Translations under genes and position numbers: made by a program | Origin: Nitrosomonas communis | GTDB taxonomy: Bacteria > Pseudomonadota > Gammaproteobacteria > Burkholderiales > Nitrosomonadaceae | DNA: 64,000 nt | Assembly: GCF_001007935.1 (NCBI RefSeq) | Contig: NZ_CP011451.1 | Location: forward strand, 620,001 to 684,000 | Direction: 5' to 3' | The notes under the pieces: generated by a model | Told to the model about the DNA's origin: nothing | What the model saw: only the letters and a program-made list of their open reading frames with translations | The model's database searches: none | Shown here: piece by piece, positions 1 to 7,915 of the stretch | How the letters are laid out: every line of letters begins with the position of its first letter | Position numbering within the stretch: the stretch's first letter is position 1

Positions 1-276
1 CTGATCTTTACGGCTGGGAGTTAATTCAGCCGACTCAGTTTTGCTCGGTGACTCTGCTGAAGTCTGTGACGGTGCTGATCGTACTTTTGGTGTTTCAGTT
101 TTTGCAGGCACATCTTCAGATTTTACAAACGTACCCAACAGTACTCGACCAGGCCCCGGTTCAGCAAAAATTTGCTTGGTATTGGTATCGACGTAAAGCT
201 CTAAAGCCATAACGTCTGAAACAACTCCGGCACTCAAGACCAAAGAGAGTGCTAGCGCTTGCTTGAATATCCTCAT
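1..276 (-). CDS. Probable phosphate-selective porin (OprO/OprP type), N-terminal part
   Basis: The gene runs off the left edge, so only the first 92 residues are visible. They begin with a signal peptide of about 24 residues (MRIFKQALALSLVLSAG..., ending near VMA). A segment ELYVDTNTKQIFAEPGPGR follows, which resembles the mature N-terminus of OprO/OprP-like outer-membrane porins. A Ser/Thr/Lys/Pro-rich linker comes next. The ATG at 276 has an AGGA ribosome site just upstream. A Pho box and a -10 lie directly upstream, and pstS is the next gene, so uptake of phosphate across the outer membrane is the natural role. The beta-barrel itself is outside the window, so the family call rests on the N-terminus and context. 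Confidence 0.6.
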   Translation of the reverse strand, partial: MRIFKQALALSLVLSAGVVSDVMALELYVDTNTKQIFAEPGPGRVLLGTFVKSEDVPAKTETPKVRSAPSQTSAESPSKTESAELTPSRKDQ

Positions 277-550
277 GTTCTGTCCTAAATGAATTGTCAT
301 TAGGGACAGCATGTTAGAGGATCAATATTACAGATTTATGACATTCGTGACGAAACTTGGAAAGTAAATAAGCCGATCAAAACCTGAAGAATTGGAAATC
401 ACTCTTTATTAACAGGATTCAACCAGGAGACTAACTATACTAAGTAAGATTTGAATCAGTAAGTGAAACAACAAGTAGTACAAAGCGCACGGAGGACGCT
501 TGCTCAAAAAGCGAGCGTTTGATGCCTCAGCCATTGAGAAGCCAATCAAA
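277..550. other. Intergenic region between porin start and pstS end
   Basis: Besides the Pho box promoter, the only visible structure is a hairpin at about 498-520. Its arms are CGCTTGC and GCGAGCG with one mismatch, and the loop is A-rich. It is followed by TTTG on the plus strand. No gene is seen. Confidence 0.5.
311..344 (-). promoter_or_regulatory. Pho box with -10 element upstream of the porin gene
   Basis: Read on the minus strand, 344-327 is ATGTCAT-AAAT-CTGTAAT. These are two 7-bp direct repeats matching the PhoB consensus CTGTCAT at 12 of 14 positions, with the usual 4-bp A/T spacer. Exactly 10 nt downstream is TAACAT (316-311), a fair -10. This is the standard arrangement of a PhoB-activated promoter, in which the Pho box replaces the -35. 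The porin ATG follows about 35 nt after the -10. Confidence 0.7.
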
Positions 551-577
551 ATAGTCTCCGGCTTTGCCGGAAACTAT
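551..577 (-). terminator. Rho-independent terminator of pstS
   Basis: A stem pairs ATAGT-TCCGGC with GCCGGA-ACTAT around a 3-nt loop. On the minus strand a TTTT run follows. It begins 6 nt after the pstS stop codon, so it ends the pstS transcript before the porin promoter. Confidence 0.75.
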
Positions 578-582
578 CTATT

Positions 583-1584
583 TTATAAGCGCCTTTCCAG
601 TTTGACGACGTCATCAATGCTAAGATCCAATTTGCTCTCACCACCAAAGACGGTCCCTACTTTTCTTTGCTTAAGGTGATCGAGGTTCAACTGATAAATC
701 TCTGCCGGCAAAGGAAAGTATTTAACTTCTTTTACGAGGGCGGGTGCATTTTTCATATAGAAATTGACGAATTCATTCACTTCCGGCTTATCTGCCGCTT
801 TGGCATTGACATAAATAAAGATCGGGCGAGATAAGGGTTGATAACTGCCATTTTCTACTGTTTCTGCTGAAGGAATAACACCGCCCTTACCATTATCGAT
901 CGCAGCAGCATTAACTTTCTTCTTGTTCTCAGTGTAATAGGCAAAACCAAAGAAACCCAGGCTATACTTATCCGTTGCGATCCCTTGTACCAGTACGTTA
1001 TCATCTTCAGACGCAGTAAAGTCGCCGCGGCTCGATTTTGCCTTACCCACAATGGCTTCTGTAAAATAATCGAATGTTCCGGAATCCGCACCTGCACCAA
1101 ATAACTTGATTTTTTCATCAGGCCAGGCCGGATTGACCTGATTCCATTTGGTTATTTTTCCCTGTGCCGACGGCTCCCATATTTTTTTCAGCTCGGCAAC
1201 AGTGATCGTTCTGCTCCAGGTATTCTGGGGATTAATGGCGACGGTTAAGGCATCAAAAGCAATTGGCATTTCTATATACTGAACACCTGCTGCTTTGCAA
1301 GCTTCCATTTCAGAATGCTGGATTGGTCTCGAGGCATTAACGATATCGATTTCTCCTCGACAAAACTTCTTAAACCCACCGCCTGTCCCCGATATACCTA
1401 CTGTTACCCGAACGCCACCTTTTTTAGCGATCTGAAAATCTTCCGCAACGGCTTCTGTAATGGGATAAACCGTACTAGAACCATCCATCGTCACAACAGG
1501 ACCGGCATGGGCTGGGTTATTCATCGTGATCGCCGTTGTCAAGGTCATCACGAAAGGGATAATTTTGAGTAGGTGTGATTTCAA
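583..1584 (-). CDS. pstS: Phosphate ABC transporter, periplasmic phosphate-binding protein PstS
   Basis: This 333-residue protein has a signal peptide ending near PAHA (residue 27). The mature part starts with the family's first phosphate-binding loop, DGSSTVYPI, and has NASRPI near 90 and the GADSGTFDYF loop near 165. Length and motifs fit PstS, the soluble receptor that delivers phosphate to PstCAB. The ATG at 1584 has a strong GGAGGA ribosome site. pstC, pstA and pstB are not next to it: a terminator follows, then the porin. So pstS appears to be transcribed alone. A weak Pho-like box lies about 200 bp upstream, with an interspersed repeat between it and the gene. Confidence 0.93.
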   Translation of the reverse strand: MKSHLLKIIPFVMTLTTAITMNNPAHAGPVVTMDGSSTVYPITEAVAEDFQIAKKGGVRVTVGISGTGGGFKKFCRGEIDIVNASRPIQHSEMEACKAAGVQYIEMPIAFDALTVAINPQNTWSRTITVAELKKIWEPSAQGKITKWNQVNPAWPDEKIKLFGAGADSGTFDYFTEAIVGKAKSSRGDFTASEDDNVLVQGIATDKYSLGFFGFAYYTENKKKVNAAAIDNGKGGVIPSAETVENGSYQPLSRPIFIYVNAKAADKPEVNEFVNFYMKNAPALVKEVKYFPLPAEIYQLNLDHLKQRKVGTVFGGESKLDLSIDDVVKLERRL

Positions 1585-1646
1585 AGTAAGTTCCTCCGTA
1601 CATAATTAGCGCTGCAAATTAATGATATCACTTAGTAAAATAAGCC

Positions 1647-1749
1647 ATTCCATTTCCAAATCAAACATGACGCGAGGCGAACCACAGACAGTATCCATCA
1701 TAAGACAAGGTAAAGCCGACAAAGTCAGTTTTGATGTAGAAACGGAATA
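1647..1749. repeat. Interspersed TIR element, copy 1 (short form)
   Basis: This is a 103-bp copy of the family whose consensus starts ATTCCATTTCTAAATCAAAA and ends with its inverted complement. It is oriented as the consensus, with several substitutions (for example GATGTAGAAACGGAAT at the right end). It lies between the trpC end and the pstS start, probably inside the pstS leader transcript. Confidence 0.85.
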
Positions 1750-1764
1750 ACGAATACTAGTAGA

Positions 1765-1798
1765 TAAATATTGCAAAATTGTGACAAGCTACTGAAAG
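1765..1798 (-). promoter_or_regulatory. Possible degenerate Pho box and -10 for pstS
   Basis: On the minus strand, 1798-1781 reads CTTTCAG-TAGC-TTGTCAC, which matches the two PhoB heptamers at about 10 of 14 positions. TATTTA (1770-1765) follows after exactly 10 nt, the same geometry as the clear Pho promoter at 311-344. It would start transcription near 1758, so repeat copy 1 would lie in the leader. The match is weak, and other promoters nearer to pstS are not excluded. Confidence 0.35.
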
Positions 1799-1872
1799 CT
1801 TACTATTCACAGATTATCCGGCTTGCAGGCGCCCTTTCAGTGTACCCCAGCAGCTACTCATGCGGAGTTTTG

Positions 1873-2763
1873 TTAAAAAAACAATCGCTCTAACTCTACT
1901 CCCGGATCGTCTGCGCGCATAAATGTCTCCCCTACCAAAAACGTATTGACCTGATGCGCCTGCATCAAGGCGACATCATCACGTGTTTTAATGCCGCTTT
2001 CAGTCACAACAATCTTTTCCTCCGGAATTTGTTCGAGCAATTTCAAAGTCGTATCCAGGCGTGTTTCAAAAGTACGCAAATTGCGATTGTTGATCCCGAT
2101 CAGCGGCGTAGCCAACTGCAAGGCAAGTTCAAGTTCATCGGCATCGTGCACTTCAACCAGTACTGCCATTCCGAGCGAGTGCGCCAGTAATTCGAGTTGA
2201 TGCATACGTGCCAGTGGATCAGACGCCTGCTCTTCATCGGGATAAGGAAACAGCTGAAAAGCAGAAACGATCAGCAGAATACAATCTGCTCCCATGGCGC
2301 GCGATTCAAATACCTGATAATCATCCAGAAGGAAGTCCTTACGCAACACCGGTAGCTCACAGGCTGCGCGCGCCTGTTTTAAATAATCCGCACTCCCCAT
2401 AAAGAACTGTTTGTCTGTCAAAACAGATAGGCAAGCTGCACCATGGCTGGCATAACTTGCCGCAATTTCTGCCGGATCAAAACCTTCGATCTCGGCACCC
2501 TGTGTATTCCCCATGGTCAAGTCAGAAGAAGCTGCTGATGTGACCCGCCCACGCAACAATCCCTTGCTTGGGCTCGCCTGTTTTATTTCAGCAATTACCG
2601 CAGGAAATCCCTGCTTAATTTTGCTGTGAATAGCACCAACAAAATCACGTGCAGGATTTGCCGCTTCAGCTTCTGCTTGTATTACGGATAATGGTTTCGA
2701 TACCTTGGCTGCTGCCACTTCTTGCACTTTAACGGTAAGAATTTTATTCAGAATGTCAGACAT
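1873..2763 (-). CDS. trpC: Indole-3-glycerol phosphate synthase
   Basis: TrpC closes the indole ring from carboxyphenylaminodeoxyribulose phosphate in tryptophan synthesis. Family signatures are [11 protein letters not shown] (58-68), the LRKDFL segment (140-145), [10 protein letters not shown] and VTESGI. The protein has 296 residues, while most TrpC proteins have about 260-270. The excess sits in two places: residues about 72-93, just after SKGLLR, and residues about 170-184, after LLIVSAF. Both lie in loops at the catalytic face of the barrel. The gene is last in trpG-trpD-trpC, with 9 nt between trpD and its ATG. Confidence 0.95.
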   Translation of the reverse strand: MSDILNKILTVKVQEVAAAKVSKPLSVIQAEAEAANPARDFVGAIHSKIKQGFPAVIAEIKQASPSKGLLRGRVTSAASSDLTMGNTQGAEIEGFDPAEIAASYASHGAACLSVLTDKQFFMGSADYLKQARAACELPVLRKDFLLDDYQVFESRAMGADCILLIVSAFQLFPYPDEEQASDPLARMHQLELLAHSLGMAVLVEVHDADELELALQLATPLIGINNRNLRTFETRLDTTLKLLEQIPEEKIVVTESGIKTRDDVALMQAHQVNTFLVGETFMRADDPGVELERLFF

Positions 2764-2772
2764 GCTTGCATC

Positions 2773-3798
2773 CTAGCTACTTTTATGATGAGAAAATTCA
2801 ATTAAATCCTGCATCTTTTTCCTGGCTGCCCCACTTGCGAGAACATCCCGTGCTTTTTCGATCCCTTCGGCAAGCGATGACGTCATTCCCGCCACGTAAA
2901 TCGCTGCGCCTGCATTCAATAAAACAATGTCTCTCGCGTGACCAGGTTGATTATCCAGCACAGCGAGCAGCATTTCTTTGGCATGGATTAGATCGGTTAC
3001 TTTAATCGTTTCAATCGGTGCACTGGCAATCCCAAAATCCTCTGGCTGGATGGTATATTCATAAATTTCACCCTGCTTAAGTTCGCCTACTCTGGTTTCC
3101 CCGGTAATCGTGATCTCATCCAGACCATCATAACCGTGCACGACCATGACATGATGGCTACCCAGCCGTTGTAGCACGCGCGTAATAAGGCTGACCAGCT
3201 TCGCATCAAACACACCTAATAGCTGATTTCTGGCACCGGCAGGATTAGTCAGTGGCCCCAGAATATTGAATAAGGTGCGCACCCCCAGTTCTCGCCGCAC
3301 CGGAGCAGCATGCTTCATGGCATGATGAAAATTAGGTGCAAACATGAAACCGACACCGATGCGATCAATTGACCGGGCGATTTGCTGAGGCGTTTGATCC
3401 AGATTGATTCCGATTGCTTCGAGCACATCCGCACTGCCTGATTTACTCGATACTGAGCGTCCGCCGTGTTTGGCCACCTGTGCCCCGGCGGCTGCGGCAA
3501 CAAAAGCTGAGGCAGTGGAAACATTGAAGGTATGGGAAGTATCGCCCCCCGTTCCACAGGTATCCACTAAATGGGTCAAATCCGACACATCAACCCGTTC
3601 AGCAAATTCACGCATCACCTGTGCGGCGGCAGCAATTTCTTCGATGGTCTCTTTTTTTACCCGCAGCCCGGTGATAATGGCAGCAATCAAGGCAGGAGAC
3701 AACTCGCCTGCCATAATTTTGCGCATCAGCGCCAGCATGTCATCGTATGGAATTTCGCGCTGCTCGATCAGGCGAGTGAGTATGGCTTGTGGGCTCAC
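2773..3798 (-). CDS. trpD: Anthranilate phosphoribosyltransferase
   Basis: TrpD transfers phosphoribosyl from PRPP to anthranilate. The 341-residue length is normal. The PRPP site [14 protein letters not shown] (about 83-96) and the [19 protein letters not shown] stretch (about 113-131) are both present. It follows trpG after 3 nt and precedes trpC by 9 nt, so the three are one translational unit. trpE is not in the window. Confidence 0.96.
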   Translation of the reverse strand: MSPQAILTRLIEQREIPYDDMLALMRKIMAGELSPALIAAIITGLRVKKETIEEIAAAAQVMREFAERVDVSDLTHLVDTCGTGGDTSHTFNVSTASAFVAAAAGAQVAKHGGRSVSSKSGSADVLEAIGINLDQTPQQIARSIDRIGVGFMFAPNFHHAMKHAAPVRRELGVRTLFNILGPLTNPAGARNQLLGVFDAKLVSLITRVLQRLGSHHVMVVHGYDGLDEITITGETRVGELKQGEIYEYTIQPEDFGIASAPIETIKVTDLIHAKEMLLAVLDNQPGHARDIVLLNAGAAIYVAGMTSSLAEGIEKARDVLASGAARKKMQDLIEFSHHKSS

Positions 3799-3801
3799 AG
3801 A

Positions 3802-4404
3802 TTAACTAGCTTTATGAAATGCGTTATTTTTTGCTTCCGAACCACCCGCCAGAAAATTCTGGAGTAATTCATGACCCTGTTCACTCAGAATTGACTCAGG
3901 ATGAAACTGCACCCCCTCGATCGGCAGCGTCTTATGGCGCACCCCCATGATTTCCCCATCTTCCGTCCAGGCGGTAATCTCCAGACAATCCGGCAAACTT
4001 TCACGTTCAATCACGAGAGAATGATAACGCGTCGCCACAAACGGATTAGGCAAACCGCGAAATACCCCGACATCATGGTGAAAAATTTGAGAAGTTTTAC
4101 CATGCATGAGCTGTTTGGCGTGAACGATGCGGCCACCGAATGCCTGGCCAATACTCTGGTGACCCAGACATACCCCGAGTGTTGGCACCTGCCCCGCGTA
4201 ATCTTTAAGCAACGATAAAGAAATACCGGCTTCATTCGGCGTACAAGGTCCCGGGGAAATAACAATTCTGTCAGGATGAAGCTGTTTAATACGCTCCAGC
4301 GTTATTTCATCATTACGGAAAACCTCGACTTCTTCACCGAGCTCACCCAGATATTGCACCAGGTTATAGGTGAAGGAATCATAATTGTCGATCATTAGCA
4401 GCAT
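3802..4404 (-). CDS. trpG: Anthranilate synthase component II (glutamine amidotransferase)
   Basis: This 200-residue class I glutamine amidotransferase supplies ammonia to TrpE, and possibly also to PabB as in many bacteria with a single TrpG/PabA. The catalytic triad is visible: Cys79 in GVCLGHQ, with His168 and Glu170 in FHPES. The oxyanion motif SPGPCTP is near 50-56. It is the first gene of trpG-trpD-trpC. Its partner trpE must lie elsewhere. Confidence 0.94.
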   Translation of the reverse strand: MLLMIDNYDSFTYNLVQYLGELGEEVEVFRNDEITLERIKQLHPDRIVISPGPCTPNEAGISLSLLKDYAGQVPTLGVCLGHQSIGQAFGGRIVHAKQLMHGKTSQIFHHDVGVFRGLPNPFVATRYHSLVIERESLPDCLEITAWTEDGEIMGVRHKTLPIEGVQFHPESILSEQGHELLQNFLAGGSEAKNNAFHKAS

Positions 4405-4698
4405 ATAGAAGCTATGTTTTTGAATTATTTAATTACCGATTAAAATAATATAGTTTGATACCCGCTAAATACCCATTTTTTTTGATGATTCTCGGCTCCA
4501 GTAATCGGCTCCGGTAATCTGAAAATGCGTAAAAGATGGTTATTATCCACTATTATGGCTTCGTTATAAACACCAGATAAAACCAAATCCAATGATTAAA
4601 AGGTTGTAGTAGATTAGCTTATTAAAAACGGAGTCAAAACTTATTCAACTCTCTTTAAAATATAGCTCGGTCAGTTTGCTAAAATCAGTAATTTTGAC
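4405..4698. other. AT-rich intergenic region upstream of trpG
   Basis: No gene is seen. A 13-bp tandem direct repeat, CGGCTCCAGTAAT then CGGCTCCGGTAAT, lies at about 4494-4519. The divergent promoters for trpG and for the secreted-protein gene should be here, but none is clear enough to call. No tryptophan leader peptide or attenuator was recognised. Confidence 0.4.
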
Positions 4699-4746
4699 AT
4701 GAAATCAATATAGCTAGCATTCCTTATTTCTTTTTTAACAAGCTCA
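4699..4746 (+). other. Signal-peptide-like leader interrupted by an in-frame TAG
   Basis: In the same frame as the downstream gene, 4699 reads ATG AAA TCA ATA and then TAG (4711-4713). LAFLISFLTSSMVHA follows and runs straight into the mature sequence QNYDQF. Joined, this would be a textbook Sec signal peptide with an Ala-X-Ala-like cleavage site. A single-codon nonsense mutation at codon 5, or suppression of it, explains the pattern. Confidence 0.6.
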
Positions 4747-5217
4747 ATGGTTCATGCTCAAAACTATGACCAATTTGTTGGAACATTGCGGGCAGGCTTC
4801 AGGCAGATTTCATATAGCGGCAAGCTACAAGGTTGTAAGATAAATTTTGAAACATCTGCACAAGATTTTGCTTATCGAGCAGGCGGACCAATAATCGCTG
4901 GTAGTAGCATAGCTTTATATATTGAGCCGTTCGGGATGATGCTAAAACCAGGTGTTGCTGATGTATTGAATAACAATATTGTAGAAGCACCCTATTACGC
5001 CTTTATAAAAACATCAAATGGTACTACTGCTGGCAGTATATACGAGTCCTATGACGCAGATAACAAAGGCTATCGCTTATTTGTTCCTCAAACTAATAAG
5101 ACAACAATGGCCGTGATGATAGATATTCTTAGCGGTGAAAAGCCAACTATAGGCTTCAATCGTAGTAAAAGCGGCTTTATGATTAAATCTGACTTATTCA
5201 GAAATTGGTTTGAATAA
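4747..5217 (+). CDS. Hypothetical protein, formerly secreted; signal peptide broken
   Basis: I do not recognise this 156-residue family. The first residues from the in-frame ATG are MVHAQNYDQF, which is the end of a signal peptide whose front half lies upstream behind a TAG codon. As it stands, the protein would start inside its own export signal and probably stay in the cytoplasm. The remainder (QISYSGKLQGCKINFET, GGPIIAGSSIALYIEP, AFIKTSNG, YRLFVPQTNK) looks like a compact beta-rich periplasmic domain with a single cysteine. The remaining frame is intact to a normal stop, so the nonsense change is either recent, tolerated through the second start, or a sequencing error. No ribosome site is evident before 4747. 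Confidence 0.5.
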   Translation: MVHAQNYDQFVGTLRAGFRQISYSGKLQGCKINFETSAQDFAYRAGGPIIAGSSIALYIEPFGMMLKPGVADVLNNNIVEAPYYAFIKTSNGTTAGSIYESYDADNKGYRLFVPQTNKTTMAVMIDILSGEKPTIGFNRSKSGFMIKSDLFRNWFE

Positions 5218-5341
5218 GAACTACCAAATAACGTCATTGAAGTTATCCTTTCGGCCATAAAGCTAATCAGTCAATATCACTCAATATCCTGCGTAATCTG
5301 AAAAACGTAACAACTTCGCTGCAGCTAATGCCATAAGCATT

Positions 5342-5585
5342 AATAATATACAGTGCCATATAAATAAATTATTAAGTAATAAGCGCATAGATAGCTCATT
5401 AGAATTGATTGCTCTCTCATTTTTTGTAACCATTACTGGAGTAATGTTCATTGGGGCTACTTATTCTCTAAAGCAGGTTATCCATTTGGACGTATCTTAA
5501 CTAATTCGTTACTGATGATTTATTATTCTTTTTTGCCTTATCATTCGTATTTGTTTCTTGGAGTACTTTTAATCTGCCAGAAGAT
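5342..5585 (+). pseudogene. Frameshifted front end of the J-domain membrane protein
   Basis: Three reading frames in succession encode membrane-like sequence. Frame A (5342-5500) holds LIALSFFVTITGVMFIGATYS. Frame B (from 5473) holds AGYPFGRILTNSL. The frame of the downstream gene (from 5505) holds DLLFFFALSFVFVSW before its ATG at 5586. Read together they look like one N-terminal multi-helix region broken by two -1 shifts. None of the three has a complete start of its own. Confidence 0.4.
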
Positions 5586-6092
5586 ATGCTACCAGTAATA
5601 TTTCCCGTAACAGTATTTGGCTTATTTTTTTTGCTAAAAAACAAATATAAAGAAAGTCAAAAAATCTTTTTTGCTCCGGGTTCACAACATAATGGAGAAA
5701 CGCATACAAAGGTATTTCAATGTCCAGAATGTGCGCAAAAACTTCGAGTATCTATACCGCCATCGACTGCAATAGGGAAATGTCCATCCTGTAACACACG
5801 TTATAAGCTAAGTCAGGATGCCAACGGCTTTTTATACGTTTATTTAGTAAACAATATCGATAACGAAGATAGCGAACTAACCCTCAGCATTTCTAAATGC
5901 TACGCGATTCTTGGGGTTCGGTTGGATGCAACTCCTTCCGACATAAAATGGGCCTATAAAAGGAAAATTAAGGAATATCATCCCGATAAAGTATCTACTC
6001 TTGGTGTTGAAATACGAGACCTTGCAGAAAGAAAATCAAAAGAAATTATTGGTGCTTATAGAATGCTTAAGGAGTATGGGCTTGCTGAGTAA
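5586..6092 (+). CDS. Membrane-anchored protein with zinc-ribbon and C-terminal J domain
   Basis: The 168 residues comprise a hydrophobic N-terminus (about 1-20), a zinc-ribbon-like pair CPEC and CPSC (about 49-73), and a C-terminal J domain. The J domain reads CYAILGVRLDATPSDIKWAY, then KRKIKEYHPDK with the obligatory HPD tripeptide. J domains stimulate the ATPase of DnaK-type Hsp70 chaperones, so this is probably a membrane-tethered co-chaperone of unknown client. An additional transmembrane stretch continues in frame upstream of the ATG to about 5505, and more lies in other frames. The annotated start may therefore be that of a truncated remnant. Codon use is AT-rich compared with the housekeeping genes nearby. 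Confidence 0.6.
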   Translation: MLPVIFPVTVFGLFFLLKNKYKESQKIFFAPGSQHNGETHTKVFQCPECAQKLRVSIPPSTAIGKCPSCNTRYKLSQDANGFLYVYLVNNIDNEDSELTLSISKCYAILGVRLDATPSDIKWAYKRKIKEYHPDKVSTLGVEIRDLAERKSKEIIGAYRMLKEYGLAE

Positions 6093-6374
6093 CTTGCCTG
6101 TAAAAATTAGAATTTAATCTGGCGTATTCAAAAATAAAATAAGATAAACGCTGACAATTGCCATCATTGTAATGAGCTCTTTTGGTCAAATAAAATGAAA
6201 CATCCCTTGCTGCAATAACCTCAACAACTCTATTTCACTTCATTTAATAATTATCACTTCTTTCAGAAGTAATAATTTTTTTGCTGTAAATTCCAAAAGC
6301 ATGGAAGATATGTGAAAACTATATAATTACTAGTTGTGCTTGATTTTTGTTAGCAATCATCAGGAAGAATACCT

Positions 6375-6695
6375 ATGAAGCTTCTAGATTTTATTGGAAT
6401 CCGTAGGAGAGAAGAGAAACGTATCGAGCTCTATCAGGGCGACCTGACGGACCTATCACCAGCCGAAGGATTCGATCTTCTGGTCGTTTTCAGCCTTTCC
6501 GAATGAATACACCCCACTCCTTCCTCACTGAGAAGTCGCGAAACTGACGAGGATATTATCTTTCCTGTCTACCTCTACACAACTCAGCTTCCGACCTACA
6601 TGAAATATCGAAACTACTTTGATTGCCGTGAAGGGAACAGATCAAAGATAAGGGAAGCATCGATGGAGCTTTTGAATACACTTACTGGAGCCTAA
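6375..6695 (+). pseudogene. Degraded macro-like/TIR-type protein gene
   Basis: The ATG at 6375 has an AGGAAG ribosome site. It opens MKLLDFIGIRRREEKRIEL, then YQGDLTDLSPAEGFDLLVV, and stops early at 6504. Removing one T of the run at 6487-6490 continues the frame as SAFPNEYTP. From about 6531 the original frame resumes with LRSRETDEDIIFPVYLYTTQ, LPTYMKYRNYFDCREGN and a stop at 6693. From memory, the first half resembles macro-like domains and the second half the end of a TIR-like domain in larger two-domain proteins. If so, one frameshift and a deletion of most of the middle have destroyed it. The family assignment is tentative; the frame damage is visible. Confidence 0.5.
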
Positions 6696-6785
6696 CCATT
6701 CATATATCTGGCACATTGTGAAGTGGTACCCAAAAACTGTACAGGTTGTTAAGCTCTGGCAGAATTAAAAAGGAGCTTAATAACA

Positions 6786-7067
6786 ATGAGTAAAAAGCGC
6801 ATACAATATTCGAGCGAATTCAAAGCAAAACTAGCGCTGGCAGCGATACGTGGTGATGAAACTGTCCCCCAATTAGCAGCGCGTTATAATGTACATCCCA
6901 CGCAGATCAATAGCTGGAAACGGCAACTCATTGAGCAAGCTGCCGAGCTGTTTTGTAAAAATAATACTGCCGCCAATAAGGAGCAGCCTACAACAGATGA
7001 CCTGCACCGGGTTATTGGTCAATTGGCGGTAGAACGCGATTTTTTAGCAAGAAAGCTCAATCATTAA
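6786..7067 (+). CDS. IS3-family transposase OrfA
   Basis: The 93-residue protein has a helix-turn-helix (about 10-55: FKAKLALAAIRGDETVPQLA, then HPTQINSWKRQ) that recognises the element ends. A short leucine-zipper-like tail follows (LHRVIGQLAVERDFLARKL). The start has AGGAG upstream. The gene ends inside the OrfB frame. Near its end the sequence T TTT TTA (7040-7046), in register with OrfA codons, should let ribosomes slip back one base to make the OrfAB fusion transposase. Confidence 0.9.
   Translation: MSKKRIQYSSEFKAKLALAAIRGDETVPQLAARYNVHPTQINSWKRQLIEQAAELFCKNNTAANKEQPTTDDLHRVIGQLAVERDFLARKLNH
7040..7046 (+). promoter_or_regulatory. Probable -1 programmed frameshift heptamer T TTT TTA
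   Basis: The heptamer fits the X XXY YYZ rule in the OrfA reading frame (codons TTT TTA become TTT TTT after slippage). The -1 frame is open from here into OrfB, giving FFSKKAQSLSLVERKEM at the join. Most IS3 elements use A-rich slippery sites. Confidence 0.65.
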
Positions 7068-7087
7068 GTCTTGTAGAACGCAAAGAG

Positions 7088-7915
7088 ATGATTGAGCCCC
7101 ATGGCAAACTTAGTCAAACTCGTCAATGTCAGCTGCTGGATCTGGCGCGCTCAACTTATTATTATCAACCGCAACCAATCAGTAATGCTGATCTGGTTCT
7201 GCTGCGCATGATGGATGAACAGTACTTAAAGACGCCACAATATGGCTCACGCAGTTATGCTACCTGGTTTCAGCGCCAGGGAATCATGTTAGGGCGCAAG
7301 AAAGCCTCTTCCTTAATGAAGACACTCGGTATTGTCAGCATAGCTCCAAAACCCAGGACCAGCATCTCAAGCAAACAGCATAAGGTCTATCCTTATCTGC
7401 TTAGAGAACTTGTCATTAATAAACCCAATCAGGTTTGGGCTGCCGACATAACCTATGTCCCCATGGAGAAAGGCTTTGGCTATCTGGTTGCCATCATCGA
7501 CTGGCATTCGCGTAAGGTGTTGAGCTGGCGCTTGTCCAATACCTTGGATACTGACTTTTGTACTCAGGCGCTGGAGGCAGCCATCCAGGATTATGGCTGT
7601 CCACAGATCATGAATACCGACCAGGGCGTACAGTTTACCAGCGAAGCATTTACCTCCATACTAAAAGATCATCATATTCAGATCAGCATGGATGGCAAGG
7701 GGTGCTACTATGACAACATTTTTGTTGAACGACTTTGGCGGACAGTTAAGTATGAGCTTTTATATACCAGAGAATTCAATAATCTGAAGGAGATAAAGCA
7801 GAATTTATCCACATGGTTTGAATGGTACAATCAAGAACGATTTCATCAAAGCCTTGACCGTCTTACGCCTGATGAAATCTACTATAGTGATCCAAGAATT
7901 GATCGGGTTGCCTGA
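7088..7915 (+). CDS. IS3-family transposase OrfB (DDE catalytic part)
   Basis: From its first ATG this frame gives 275 residues, but the frame is open back to the slippage site at 7040, so its main product is likely the OrfAB fusion. The rve-type integrase core is complete: the first Asp in WAADITYVPM, the second Asp in MNTDQGVQFTS, and the Glu in NIFVERLWRTVKYE, about 35 residues later. The upstream HTH_21-like region includes SRSYATWFQRQGIMLGRKKA. There are no internal stops or frameshifts, so the element could be active. Confidence 0.92.
   Translation: MIEPHGKLSQTRQCQLLDLARSTYYYQPQPISNADLVLLRMMDEQYLKTPQYGSRSYATWFQRQGIMLGRKKASSLMKTLGIVSIAPKPRTSISSKQHKVYPYLLRELVINKPNQVWAADITYVPMEKGFGYLVAIIDWHSRKVLSWRLSNTLDTDFCTQALEAAIQDYGCPQIMNTDQGVQFTSEAFTSILKDHHIQISMDGKGCYYDNIFVERLWRTVKYELLYTREFNNLKEIKQNLSTWFEWYNQERFHQSLDRLTPDEIYYSDPRIDRVA

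Noticed and set aside
4405..4698. Tryptophan attenuator upstream of trpG
   Set aside because: No leader peptide with tandem Trp codons and no terminator/antiterminator pair could be found.
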